A stretch of DNA of 64,000 nt from Echinococcus granulosus. Its lineage: Eukaryota > Platyhelminthes > Cestoda > Cyclophyllidea > Taeniidae. Each line of letters starts with the position of its first letter. The stretch's first letter is position 1. Below the pieces are notes generated by a model. That model was not told the origin of the DNA. It was given only the letters and a program-made list of their open reading frames with translations, and searched no databases. The translations under genes and the position numbers were made by a program. Positions 12,001 through 23,579 of the stretch are shown piece by piece. The stretch spans positions 2,513,548-2,577,547 of the forward strand of contig NW_020170383.1 in assembly GCF_000524195.1 (NCBI RefSeq). Direction: 5' to 3'.

Positions 12001-15000
12001 ACATTTATTTGATTCCGTGGGTGAGAAGTTATGGGAGCCTCGATACGGTTTAACTGACTGTTGTGAAATCTGACTTCAATCCGTACGAATTTCCACCCCT
12101 CATGGTTGTGTTTACTCAACCGCTAAGGGCTAAATTAAATTCTCAACATTTGCACTTTGGAAATCTTTGTTCTTCATGTTATGTGGTGGCTGTTGAGGGC
12201 TTTTATAGCTCAGTTTCCACTAGTAAGATAGGAAAGGCTATTTACCATTCTTTTCCTTGCATAAGGAGGTGAACGACGTTCAAAAATAATTTATAGTAAA
12301 TAGTCATATAAAGCCTCTCACTAATGGCCCATTCGTTCTTATGCAAAGGGCTGCAATTGGCTGGCTGCCATAACTTAGAGGGGTCAATTATTAGTTTTTC
12401 AGTCATTTGAGTGAGTTTTTTTAGTCAAAGTCAATGAAATCCATGGGTAAAAGAACCAGCCTTTAGTTAAGTGGGGCAAATTCTTATTTTACCACATAAG
12501 GCGTTTTATGCCAACAAGTGAAATAGATTTTACTCAATCCTATGGAATAGATTAATATTGAGTTCAGTACAAATGCATTATCGTGGGCGTAAAAATAGAT
12601 AAAACACTTTTTTTCCATTGAGATCATAAAAGCTAATCACGTTTATATTTAAGACGTTAGGAAATTTATTAGGGATATAAGGACTTGAGGCATAATTCGC
12701 AGGCTGTATATGGTCAAATTTTAAATCAAGGTCACTGTTTTTGACGTACCACAGTGAGTGAACTTTATTTTTTAAAATCCTATTTGTTGGTCATAATTGA
12801 GAAAAGTTAGGAATTAGGAAGAAACATCAGTTGAATCCATATTAACCAAACTCATCCACCCATCGTTTCACCAACCACCCAGCCGACCAACAAACCGGCC
12901 AAACAACTGGATGTTGACGGTTTTGACAGAAATGGGAAGAGTAATTGTGTCAGGATGACAAGTGCAAAAACACTATATGCTGTAACTGAATACATGTGTG
13001 CATATCTGTTATCTGACTCTGTCATTACATTACCTTTTACTGTGAAAGGAGTGACGAGAGAGAAAGGTAGAGAAAGGGAAGTCGAAGGGCCGGATACATG
13101 GTGAGGGTACTTTGTTGACACTAAAGCAACCCACCAAAATCGTACGAACCCCCTGCAGGTCTAGCCTAGTTTGTGACACATACACATTCATGGTTCCATT
13201 AGTTGGTTCGCCGCCTCCTGTAGATTCAAAGTATAACACAATTTGACTATCTACCGCTCTATCCTGCCCCGTGCACGCACATGTTGACAGTGGCCCAATA
13301 CTACTAACCCCATAGCTCCTCCACCACCCCCACTGCCATAAGCACAATCTGATGACATTAGCAGCAGCACACACACTTGTCAGAGAGTCTACACACACGA
13401 ACGATCGCGCATTCCTCTCCTGCGGTTACAGGTGCGCACGTGCATGTGTTCATGTAATTTAGGATTTAAGGAGATGAAGGGGTACACTCACGTCTCTCTC
13501 CCATACGCCCCACTACCATTCTCTCCAAGCTTTGCATAGCTCCAAGCCACCCACCTACCGATCCACGGCCTGACACTTTGGGCCGCTGCTATGCTAGCAC
13601 ATGCTTCCGCGTGCGCATACTTTTTTCTCGTGGCTCTTCCAAAGGTCGTAGCGACAGTCATGCCATCACCTCCTTCTCCACCGCCACCACCACGCCTACT
13701 GCACTTAATCATGGCAAGAGGGAAAAAGACACACGTGCTCCTCCGTCTCTCTTTCGTTTCTTCAACATCACCACCCCTCCATCACCGCGGTTTGGCACAC
13801 AAATGTCATGACATTCAAGTCAGAGCCCTTGCACCTCTTGTGAAGATGTGCGTGCGGCCGTAGCAGCTTGGGGGAGGGACGGGAAGAGGGTGACCTTTTC
13901 TACCAGCGGTCTTCGCCGTGTGTGTGCGTGGAGAGGCAGTTAGCATGTCGTATGCGTATGTGTTGATAGGGTAATATTAAAAGCCTTCCCTTGCTCCCCC
14001 TCACCCATGATTCTGTAAGGTAAATATGGGGAAAGAAACAAAGGAGCTCACTTATCTTACCTAAGGGAGCATACAATTTTTGGCTACCTATTTTGTTGTA
14101 GTCTTAGGTCTTTGTGTGCTTGCAATTCTTTCCAGATTGCTGGATCGCTGCTTCTACGACGAAATTACTGAACTCGACATGCGTTATTTCACCACAATGA
14201 GCCTAACATTTAGGTAACACGATTGATAGTTCATGGCTTTAGAGCTATTGAAGGCACACTGCGGCATATAAAAGCAAGTTTGATTTCAGAAAAAATTGGC
14301 GTTTATTATGAAAATTGGCGATTGAAGTCAACGCGGTTATTGCTGACCTGAGGAAGGGAACAGTGAAGCCTAAGTGACTAAAAAACTTCCCACTATTTAA
14401 GGTCAAATTGGTAGAAAAATCAGTATGAGTTTTTAAATATTTCCAATCCATGATGAGAAAGCAAACCTCTGAGCTATAAAAACTTTCTCTAAAATATTTC
14501 GATATAATTCCCGTGCTTCCAAGTAAATTGGAACGATATTTGTTAGGAAGCAGATTCGCAATTTGCTGAGAAGACGGTCAGTGTCAACATAATGACTATT
14601 GTTTGGTATTAATGGAATGTCTATTTTTGTGTATTGTGCAAAAGTAGCCTCCATAATCCACGGTTTTGGTTCATTTAAAGAGTCTGTCAAGCCACAAACT
14701 ACTACTATGTCGTCTTGGATACATGCCGGATGCTATACTGGGAGACGAGTATGTCAAAAAAAAACACATAAACAATGCAACACGTAAGATCTACCACACA
14801 CACTAGCGCATGATGTGAGACTTCCCCCCTCAGCACCTTCGCGCAAGGAAGATCGCATCATTTCAGGTAGTGCGGCATTCTGCATCACTAGACAAAATAG
14901 ACGTATTACTGCCTGATTTATGGATTTATGACTCTGTACCTGTTGTCAACTAAAATGGTTTGATCCATTCTTACAAAAGACGACATGTTGGTTTGCAGCC

Positions 15001-18000
15001 TACCAAAACGTGATTTTGCGAATCATGTGCCGGAAATCCAGCAAAAAGGTGCAAATGTTACCAATAAGGGGATCTTTAATGGACGTTACTACTGTCAGAT
15101 TAAGATTCGTCAAATGAGCAGCACGACAAGGCGAAGAATACTACAGTTGCACCTTAGTTACCGAAGTTAGAGGAAAAGAAGTGCGCACGTCTGTTGCTAC
15201 GGCGATCGAATGTTTTCAAGATCTACATGCACATTGTACGCACCCACTTGTCACGGACGCAACATAAACCGCGCCTGTTTTACACGTCGTCTGTTCCTGG
15301 TTGCTGTGTCCAAATGTCTCGTCTGTCATTTTCTCCCACACACTGAGAGATCCGCAATTTTTGGATAGCGAGCTAAGTATGGCTTAAAAACTACTGCATG
15401 CCATTATTCAGTAATCTTTCTAACAGAAAAATTCGCATAATTTGGTGACAATCAACATGTTCCAGGTCGTCCACTACCTAATTAGGATCCACTGCCGGGC
15501 AAATTAACGAGGTCAGACTTAATTTTCACCCTATGTGATCAATTAGCACGGATGTCTGGTCAGCGCTACCAATATGCGGCTTAGTTTAGTGCAAATTGAA
15601 CATCACACTTTTATTACAAAAACGTTAATTTTTGTGGAGAGTTTTTTCGCTTTTCAGCGACCCAAGTGTAAATAAGAGTTATTTTAAGATTTTCTTTAGA
15701 TTTGGAAAAAGTTGTGGCGGGCTTGTAAGCAGTTCTCTCTTTTTCTTAGATTGGCAAAGCTATCTATTTAAACTCAGTCGGGTATGGAGTCTTGAATACA
15801 TTTTTACTCTGATTGTTTTGCTTGAAAGTGAGTTGCGTTAAATGCTAAAAGTGGTCCAATCACTTTTGTCGATCGATTCCAAAAATTAAAACATAATTCA
15901 GATTAGACAATTAAAATGAGCTCTCCAAAAGTGGCCATAATGTTTAAAAGTGGAAATTTTATGAATGCGGAACTATTTACTCTTTTGCAAATACCAGCCT
16001 CGATCTTGTCAAGCGATTTGAGAACTTCATTGCGTTCAGCTGGTAGGTGTAGAGGAAGAGGAAAAAGGTAATTTTGATGTCTGGAGGTCAAACAAGTTTA
16101 AAATTGAGGTACCACGTCAAGAGTCGGGCAAATGGGAGAGGCGTTTAAGTGTGGTTTTTTGCTGGTGACACACGTGGTGCAAGCGTGTACGCACACAAGC
16201 GGTACGAAAATTGTTGACCGTTTTTGCGTGCGAGCCGCAAAATCAGTTGTTCATGCTAACACCGCGGTCATTTGTCACTGGGGGCCTACACAGCAACGCT
16301 ATTGCCATCATCAGTATCCTGTGCACGAGAAAAGCCCGGCCACTGAGTGAATGGGAGAGGGAAGAGGAGGATATGATGCCAGGCTACTTACCCCAGCCTG
16401 TGTCCGCCGCGCTGATGACATTGTGGTCGCAAACACGCGCCCGCTGATTTCACACAACAGGCGTGTGTGCATACGCGTGTGACGACGCAGAAGAAGGAGA
16501 CTGGACCGGGCTGCGTGTGTGTGGTGCGGTGTGGGGACAGGGAAAAAAAGATGGCTTTATTGAGGTTTTCTGGTCAGTTGTCTCTGTCTGTTGCCTTATT
16601 CTGTGTTTGGCAATTACATCCCACTCCGTCTTTCAAGTCTACTTTTTTCCTTCCCAAATTGTTCATCCCCATGCCATCGAGCTCTACCCTGTTGTCTATT
16701 TTGCGACAATGTTTTGGTGAGAACCAATGAAATAAAAGTCTAATTGCCCTTTTGTAAAAGCCAATGATTCTTTGGAGAAGAAGGATGTGAAATCACTGCT
16801 CATCTGATAAAACGCCCAATTAGTGCGAATTTCTCGTTTATACTGGGGCTACTGTTGTTGCTGTTGCTGCTACTGCTGCAGTGTGTGGCTGTGTTGAATA
16901 GACCGGAAGGAATTACCTACAGCGCAAGTGTTTTTGTGAAGATTGATACTCCTCTTGTTTCTTCCAGGCGGGCATTAATGTCTTGCGTCTGCAAATGCTA
17001 TCGCCACACGCGCATATCACTGGGATCGAGTGTGAGAGAGAAGAAAAAAACTGAGTGTAGCAGCCGGGGCAATAAGCGGATGCGAGGAGGAAAATTCGGT
17101 GATGATGATGAATAGTATGAATGGGGTGGAGGAAGGGAGGAACGAAGGAAAGGGGGTTGGGTAGTGAAGAGTAAAGAAAAGGTAGGTATAACTGAAAAAT
17201 ATATCCTCGTCGCCTCCTTCTCTTGCATCGGGCTGGTGGCTAAATAGATATCACATGCTGTCATTGGAACCAACATTTGTTCCCTGCATGGATCCATGTG
17301 GCAAATTCAACAAAAATGTCACAGAAAACATAAATTGCCCTGGCAGCAGTAGATGAGTCGCGGTAACAACAGTAACGATAACAGCAGTGCATGGGTGGGT
17401 GTGTGGTTGGGCTACAGAAGTATCGCTATCCTAGCAGTTGTCACAGTCCATTAACGAGTGAAAAGACGTGCATGCGTTTGCGCGTGTGTCCATTCTTGCG
17501 TGCGTGCACACGTGTGTGTGTGTGCTTTAGGAGTTTTGTTTCATGTACTGTCAACAGTACTGCTTCCCTCTCCCCTCACGATCCCATTGCTGTACCCTTC
17601 TTCCCCTTTTCTCCCCATCTCTTCTAACTACAGACCCATGTGTTCCCCTCGTGGCAGCCCACAAATGTTGACAAATGTTCACCGCATTTGTGTGGTACAC
17701 CAAATCGTGTTTGTGTTGCGTTTAGGGTGCTGGGTAAAACCCTGAAACCACCAAATTTCGCCACTGTTGTTACTGCTGCTACATTTACTCTATACAAAAA
17801 GACACCAGTTTGGTCGTTGCCCACTTAAGTCTAATTGCTTCTAACAGGAGACATTGTTACCTGTCAAATAAGTGTTAAAGGGTGACCTTCCTTAAACCTT
17901 ATTTTCTCCACTATCTTGCTCTCCGTATGCTAATGATTCAAATTTGCTAACGCCAAAGGTGCGCAATGGCCAATTTTGGACAATAGAGACCTAATTCGTG

Positions 18001-21000
18001 TTATATATAGACGAATACGATGCCATTCGTCTTTTTTAACGTTGATTAGTTACCTTTATAGACGAAATTAAGTGAGAAGCCCTAAGCTCCAAAAACTCAC
18101 AAAAGTGATAAGTCTGATTTTAGGCGGAATTGACAAAAAATTTTCATAAATCTTTCCTAGGCTGGAACCAAGCACTGTCCAACAACCCAGTCGGTTAGGT
18201 GTGCCAGCACCGGCTGCGAATGCAAGGCCTTCCAACCGAGGGTGAACGCAATTCGTCAGTGCTCGGGCTGCTCGCACTCCTGGGTTTTTCATGGTGATTT
18301 TCGGCTGCTTTAAGCAAATCATATTTGTAATCAGAAAATTTCATGAACTTGACCAATCTAAAAATCATATAGCCCTAACGACTGATGTGGTCAAACCCAT
18401 CGTAGTTGAATTCCGGTTCTATTACACATAATGTCGTAATGTCCGAATGCTAGAATAAATGTACTTTTCTGTAAATAAATAAGATAAATTTATCATTCAC
18501 AGACTAAGTTTTGGCATCATTTTGTATTTTTCTGACTTGTCACTCTTTTACTTGGCTTTTATGCTCCACAAATAAACATTTCAGCATTTAAAACCCTGCT
18601 TAGACGGTTTCAAAGTTGACAAATAATTTCATGCGCAACTTTCCTCTACGAAATGAAACTTTTTAGTTGATTTACAAAGTATTCCATAAAGACATGATGT
18701 CACAGCTTTGGTCGAATAAATACAGCGTTGAAAGCAAAACTTTTCTGATTTTTATAATTACTAAATTTAATGAATAATTCCTGCAAAATATCTATTAGAG
18801 ATGCATTAATCTTTTGCTAGAAAGAGCATGTCAAGGGTCACAAACTTGACATTTTAAAAGATCCACAAAATTTTGATCAAGTTATGTTATTGCTGTGATA
18901 AAATTGCTTATAAATGTATGCTACACATTTACCGATTCCACTCACTCACACTTGATTTTTCAACCTAAATTTTTATGCAAAATATGGAAAGATCCGATAA
19001 GTTTTTGCTTTGCATCGAAATGACACGGAAAAATTGAGGGATTAGAACAACACAAAATCAACTATTAAGTCCGTTGAAAGTCATGCATTACCCATGCCCT
19101 AACGGTTTCTGACATAAAGGAGGACAGTGTCTCGCCTTGGATGAACTTGATGTTATTTTAAGTGTTTTAGATAGGTGCAGTTGGTGTAACATGATAGCAT
19201 CGACACGCATGTTGATATGTTTGCAATAAAACGAGGGCGCCTTTTAGTGATAGTGTATATACACACACACATGAGCCAAGCCAAACCGCACCGCAACACA
19301 TGAAAGGTGTTATTGCGGTGATCGCAATCACCACAAGAGGTCACTGCACGTGCAAACCCAATAAAACGGTTTTAAGTCATCTTGATGCACACCGTGGTGA
19401 CCACTACAACCATCAGCCTTTCCTCCCATATCCTAACCAATCCAAACGTTTATTCATCTGTTCATCCATGAATCAATGGCACTTCTTTTTATTTAGCTTG
19501 CTCCAAGTTCCAAAATCTCCCACCCTTCTTTGGAAATAGTCTCAAATCCGATCCGGGTTTGATAATAGTCCTGTTTGAAACAATGAGCATGGCTCTTCTG
19601 GGTTGTCATGCCATCCCAACACGAACAAAAATCCTTTTGGACCGTATCTGGTCATCTAGCCGTCTTCAAGTTGATTTGACTCAATTTCTCCTCTCTTTTG
19701 GTTGGACCCTTCAAGACTACACACGTGGATACATGTTGACCGTGAGTCGCTTGTCCTAAAATTTCACAAAATCGTAAATTTCTAACTGCGGATGTTTGTC
19801 TACAGGATCACAAGGGTCAACTACGAGATCGATGGGTAAGTTGCCGTGTAGAAGAAGAAGCCCTTATAATCCAACAGTTTCTACGCTTCCTTGAGACTCG
19901 TCACCTTGCTCACGATATGCTTGTCAGTCTGGAAGCCGAGAAATCGGCATTCCCAATCGAACTTAACCTCCCACCTACAGCAGACCACCTCTTCGGCCCC
20001 CTACTACAGTGCGTCGCTAAGCCACAGGAGACGACGAAGAAGGAGGAGGCAGAGGTGACAACAACAGTGCCTTCCTTCTCCACCCCTAACCTAGCCTCCG
20101 AGTTGAGCACTCGTTTCGTCGCGGCGATGGCGGCAGCAGCTCTGACTTCCAAAGTGTCCTTCCCGAAACTACCTGTTATGCCCCCACCCTTACCTCCCTT
20201 GCCCTCCACAGGGTGGTGTGGTAAGAGTGAGGGTGGAGCACAAATTTCAGGCGATATCGGAGCGATTCCGGAGCTAACGTTTCCACCACCCGCACCTCCA
20301 CCACCTCCACCACCTTTGTCAGCGTTCGCAGCTACAGTGATGGATGCGGCAGACATAACTGGTGGAGCCTTTAAGGTCAACGAGAGGAAGAAGTCACTTA
20401 CAGGTGAGTAGACTACAAGTAAACAATTGTGGCAGCGTTTTCATTGTAGCTTTTGGCTTTCTGCTACAGCTTTAAGAACTTGTGGTACAATTTACCCCAA
20501 GGATGGCACATGAACGATGTCCTTCCTAGAAATCTTCCCACCACTAATTAGTTCGCCAGTCTCATCAAAATACAACCTCCTTTTTCGATATTTATGCATA
20601 TTACAAAATTAAACATGACTAAAATTAGAAATTGAAGGGTCCATATCTTTTTTAAATGTAAAATGTATCAAAATTAACAAGAGTATATATTCGATGAGTG
20701 CATAAGTGCGAAATGTTACAACATTTTACTTTCTAATATTGCCGAAGTAGCCAAATGTTTAATAATTAGAAAAATTAAATGTTTGAAAAGCGGTGATGAT
20801 GAGATGAATGTGAATTTGAAGAGATTAAGAACTATTTGTAAATCTGCAATTTTCTCATGCCAGAAATAGATAAAACAAATTTATGAAGTAATTTGATGCT
20901 AACCAATTTTTTGAGAAAGATATTGCCTTCGCAGAAGAGAGTTTATTCTCAATTAAAGCCTTAAAAGACAAAACAGCGGAATTTGGAAACTTTACATCTA

Positions 21001-23332
21001 CTTAAAAATAGATAAAACAGTCGCCGCTTTGTCATTAAACCAGCCTTTAAATTTATAATAAACCTTATAAACAGTTATTAGCCCGTAAAATTACAGAAGT
21101 TATTGCATCAGAAAAACCTAAAACTCTAGAAATCACAAAAGTATTTTAAGTTATTCTGCACTCGTTTGAAGAGAAAATTATCTTCACTATCCCAAAGGCC
21201 TCTTCGACATATGGAACGCACCATTTGATAGCCTATCAGATATCAAGACGACTCATACAGATTGCAAAGCGGAGGCGATTTCAGGTCTAGACTATGTAGC
21301 CGACTTCTCTATCACGTCCACTACTGCGGCCGCCGCCACCAGCATCGGAGGCAAACAGCAAAGATCCACCCGCGCGACATCGAACAGGAAGACGCCAGCC
21401 TCGGAGAACAAGCGGCAGCAACACAACAATGGGAGTCATTTTGTCTTCAGCGAATGCAAACAGGATACAAAACAAGCATTAAATGCAGTATCGCCAATGT
21501 CAGCGCCAGCAGCAGCGTTGATTTTGACGGGTCGCAACAAGAAGCGCGTTCTCTGCACCACTTGCAAGAAGTCATTTTGTGACAAGGGTAGAGGAAAATG
21601 TCTTGCTACTGAATTATATTTAAGTCGTTAGCATTTTAGATCCACTAATAAAATTGCGTGCTGTTTTAGGAGCCCTGAAAATCCACTATAGTGCTGTACA
21701 CTTGCGAGAGATGCACAAATGTACCATCAAGGGCTGCAATATGTGGTTCAGCTCAAGGCGAAGTAGAAACAGACATTCCGCTAATCCCAATCCACGTCTC
21801 CACATGACACATTCGGGGAAAAAGTTGCCGGATAATGCCACTATTGTGGATGATGGGAGCGGTGAGTTGCACAGAACTCATTTGTAAGCAAGTTAGTACA
21901 TCGTTCAAGGTATAAAGCATCATTGATAGGTTTAAAAGTGTTAGGGTTGAAAAATCTAAAATGATTGCAATCCCATACTACCTAAATGGAATTTCTATTC
22001 ACTGTAATTGTGGAATATTTGCGTATATTTNNNNNNNNNNNNNNNNNNNNNNNNNNNNNNNNNNNNNNNNNNNNNNNNNNNNNNNNNNNNNNNNNNNNNN
22101 NNNNNNNNNNNNNNNNNNNNNNNNNNNNNNATGCTGATCGGCCTTGCAATCGAAGTGAATTCCACCTTAATTAATATTACAACCGCAAATTTCTTGATTT
22201 AGTAGCTAACTGCCAAATTTTCTGTAAAAATAGATAGCTTTTCTTAAGTGCTAAGACATATAAGCCCTTTTGCTACGACAGAAAAACTTACAACAAAATT
22301 AGCTTAAATATTATTGACTAAAATTTCAAGGTGTAGGATTAGCACGTATGGCTGGGAACGTTCCACCTCTTTACAAGGGCATGAAAGAATACAGCGAATT
22401 GATATTCAAGTAGAATTACAGCAATTTACACCAATGCAGAACATTTGTTGACCTTGTTATAACCGCATCAAAACCAGGTAAGATAATAACGTCGAGATGA
22501 GGATAAGTATAACGATTAGGATGATGACATTATAATATTCTGGTTAATATTGAAAAAAACAAAGAGAATGCTTTTATGACAATATTTATTCTTTGTTCAT
22601 AGTTACGGTCTACAATGTCGCATATTAATAGAAGAAAATTAATCATTTTTCCCAAAATTAAGTCACTAACGCTTTTTCGATTCGAACCGATTATCTATGT
22701 TTAATCGAATCCAAGTAACATTTAGCAGAATTTTGCTTTTTTGTAAATCTTATTGTGCTTTTCTTCGTGTATTATCATTTGCATTCCTTTGACGGGCCTA
22801 TTGATAGGCATTATTGCCAGACCATTTTGACTTTATTGCCCCAGGTCAGGGAGTGTTACAGCGCAGTCAAATGCCTAGTGCAGTGCTCAATCCACCTATC
22901 CTTTCACCATTCACGAAGAATACCACTCCATCGGCAACAATAATGACATCAACCACCACGCCCACAGCACCGACGTCACCATCCAGCATTCCACTGAACC
23001 TCTCCGACCCCTCGCTCCACCTGCCACCAGGGGTGTGCCAGGTTGCCGAAGTCTCACGTCGACAGACCTCTGCGTCCAGTGATGAGGGCGGTGATGAAGG
23101 CATCTACATCTCCGAGAGAGGACAAATGGAGGATGAAGAAGAAGAGGGCGGAGACACTGAGGAAGGCGAATCAATGGTGGTTGGCCACTCCAATCACCGC
23201 TCACCAGCCACTGAGTTCTCTGCCTCCAATCTGGCCCAATCATCGCCCTCCCCACCCTCCTCTCTCCACTTTGGGGGTTCGCCGCCCCGCAGTGAGGAAG
23301 GCAAAGCGACTGGTGGTGTGCTCATGGCTTAG
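9001..23332 (+). CDS. Basonuclin/disconnected-family C2H2 zinc-finger transcription factor
   Basis: Seven exons join in consistent phase: 9001-9096, 18161-18293, 19497-19741, 19806-20403, 21198-21587, 21670-21861 and 22845-23332, giving 713 residues. Residues 33-76 hold the Cys-rich N-terminal motif of basonuclins (CxCxxF ... CxxCxHxWV). Residues 77-200 match the family's conserved helical block, with landmarks [31 protein letters not shown] and [16 protein letters not shown] proline-rich and low-complexity linker follows. One C2H2 pair sits at about residues 474-530, with [20 protein letters not shown] and the hallmark [19 protein letters not shown]. The tail is Ser/Pro/Glu-rich. Vertebrate basonuclins have three finger pairs and about 1000 residues; only the first-type pair is present here. 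The likely role is a nuclear DNA-binding regulator. Family assignment is firm. The exon 5 start could alternatively lie at about 21241. Confidence 0.9.
9960..10925. other. GC-rich patch A in intron 1
   Basis: CpG-containing sequence with CACACA/TGTGTG tracts, a C9 run near 10540-10550 and a purine block (GAGGAGGAAGAAGAAGG) near 10630. It ends at the assembly gap. It could be an enhancer or an alternative first-exon region; no coding evidence. Confidence 0.35.
10926..11025. other. Assembly gap (100 N)
   Basis: Exactly 100 N, the conventional size for a gap of unknown length. It lies in intron 1 at the edge of GC-rich patch A, so regulatory sequence may be missing. Confidence 0.95.
13180..13960. 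other. GC-rich patch B in intron 1
   Basis: Higher GC than its flanks, with many ACACAC and GTGCGC runs, CpG dinucleotides and a CACCACC/TCCACC pyrimidine-rich segment near 13670-13700. Several frames are open on both strands, which fits compositional bias rather than coding. Confidence 0.35.
16130..17830. other. GC-rich patch C in intron 1
   Basis: A mosaic of CpG-rich DNA, a CTG/TTG-type triplet stretch (about 16850-16885), a GAT triplet run (about 17098-17112), a purine-rich block (about 17120-17185) and an alternating GT/GC tract (about 17480-17525). There is no splice-supported exon. It lies 0.3-2 kb before coding exon 2. Confidence 0.35.
18161..18293 (+). CDS. Basonuclin gene exon 2 (Cys-rich motif)
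   Basis: It encodes residues 33-76 and one base of the next codon. The pattern [15 protein letters not shown] followed by [11 protein letters not shown] matches the N-terminal basonuclin signature. The acceptor is TCTTTCCTAG and the donor GTGATT (non-consensus at +4 to +6 but usable). This exon is easy to miss because it is short and its frame is closed nearby. Confidence 0.85.
19497..19741 (+). CDS. Basonuclin gene exon 3 (conserved helical block)
   Basis: The acceptor TTCTTTTTATTTAG restores phase 1 so the split codon reads Ala, and the join gives HSWVFH-ACSKF, as expected for the family. Conserved landmarks are [23 protein letters not shown] and [13 protein letters not shown]. The donor is GTGAGT at 19742, phase 0. 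Confidence 0.85.
19806..20403 (+). CDS. Basonuclin gene exon 4 (end of conserved block, Pro-rich linker)
   Basis: It encodes residues 159-357. The first 45 residues finish the conserved block ([17 protein letters not shown]). The rest is low-complexity, with Ala-rich and poly-Pro segments. The acceptor is TCTACAG and the donor GTGAGT at 20404, phase 1. A perfect GTAAGT at 19836 lies inside the exon but the frame stays open and conserved through it. Confidence 0.9.
21198..21587 (+). CDS. Basonuclin gene exon 5 (first half of the first zinc finger)
   Basis: It ends in the first finger: [14 protein letters not shown] plus one base. Before that comes a Ser/Thr/Ala/Lys-rich linker of about 115 residues. 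Two acceptors keep the phase: CCCAAAG|GC at 21197/21198 with a pyrimidine-rich approach, and CTATCAG|AT at 21240/21241. The first adds 14 or so residues. The donor is GTAGAG at 21588. Confidence 0.75.
21670..21861 (+). CDS. Basonuclin gene exon 6 (zinc-finger pair)
   Basis: It completes finger 1 ([11 protein letters not shown]) and contains all of finger 2, C-x4-C with [19 protein letters not shown]. This is the strongest family signature in the window. The acceptor is CTGTTTTAG and the donor GTGAGT at 21862, phase 1. Confidence 0.93.
22031..22130. other. Assembly gap (100 N)
   Basis: A standard-size gap inside basonuclin intron 6 (21862-22844). An extra exon could be hidden here, although exons 6 and 7 join in frame without one. 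Confidence 0.95.
22845..23332 (+). CDS. Basonuclin gene exon 7 (C-terminal tail)
   Basis: The acceptor is TTGCCCCAG. The phase-1 join gives Gly and then [16 protein letters not shown]. It encodes 161 residues rich in Ser, Pro and Thr with an acidic Glu/Asp block ([14 protein letters not shown]). There is no further finger. The stop TAG is at 23330-23332. Confidence 0.8.
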
Positions 23333-23524
23333 GTCCACTCCGCCCCATCCCACTCTACCATGCCCTCTCCTATCGCGGCTACCAGTCATTTTTTTCACCA
23401 AATACGCATTTGACGCTGGTCATGCACTGTGTATAATAGATATCGAATTTTTGGTTCTAAATGAAGACTCGGCACAAGCGAAAGCTATTTATGAGTAAAT
23501 TGCCAGAATGTAACTAGTCTTCCT

Positions 23525-23578
23525 AATAAAGTCTGTAAATAAAACTATCGCGATAACTTCTGCTATTTTTACAATAAA
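23525..23578 (+). terminator. Cluster of poly(A) signals after the basonuclin gene
   Basis: AATAAA occurs at 23525-23530, 23538-23543 and 23573-23578. This is about 190-245 bp after the stop codon, consistent with a short 3' UTR. Confidence 0.6.
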
Positions 23579-23579
23579 A

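Larger units (their letters stand above)
9097..18160 (+). other. Basonuclin gene intron 1 (about 9 kb, contains a gap)
   Basis: It runs from GTGAGT to a TTTCCTAG acceptor. It contains three GC-rich patches (about 9960-10920, 13180-13960 and 16130-17830) separated by AT-rich DNA, plus one 100-N gap. No exon inside it was supported. Open frames in the GC-rich patches overlap on both strands and look compositional. Confidence 0.55.

Noticed and set aside
13030..13398. 122-codon - strand frame in intron 1
   Set aside because: It lies in a GC-rich patch where several frames are open on both strands; there is no splice context and no recognisable protein.
19910..20380. 156-codon antisense frame over basonuclin exon 4
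   Set aside because: It reads poly-Gly/Ala opposite the proline-rich sense sequence and has no family signature; it is a compositional shadow of the sense exon.
22867..23255. Antisense frames over basonuclin exon 7
   Set aside because: The sense frame is phase-consistent with exon 6 and ends at a stop followed by poly(A) signals; the antisense frames have neither.
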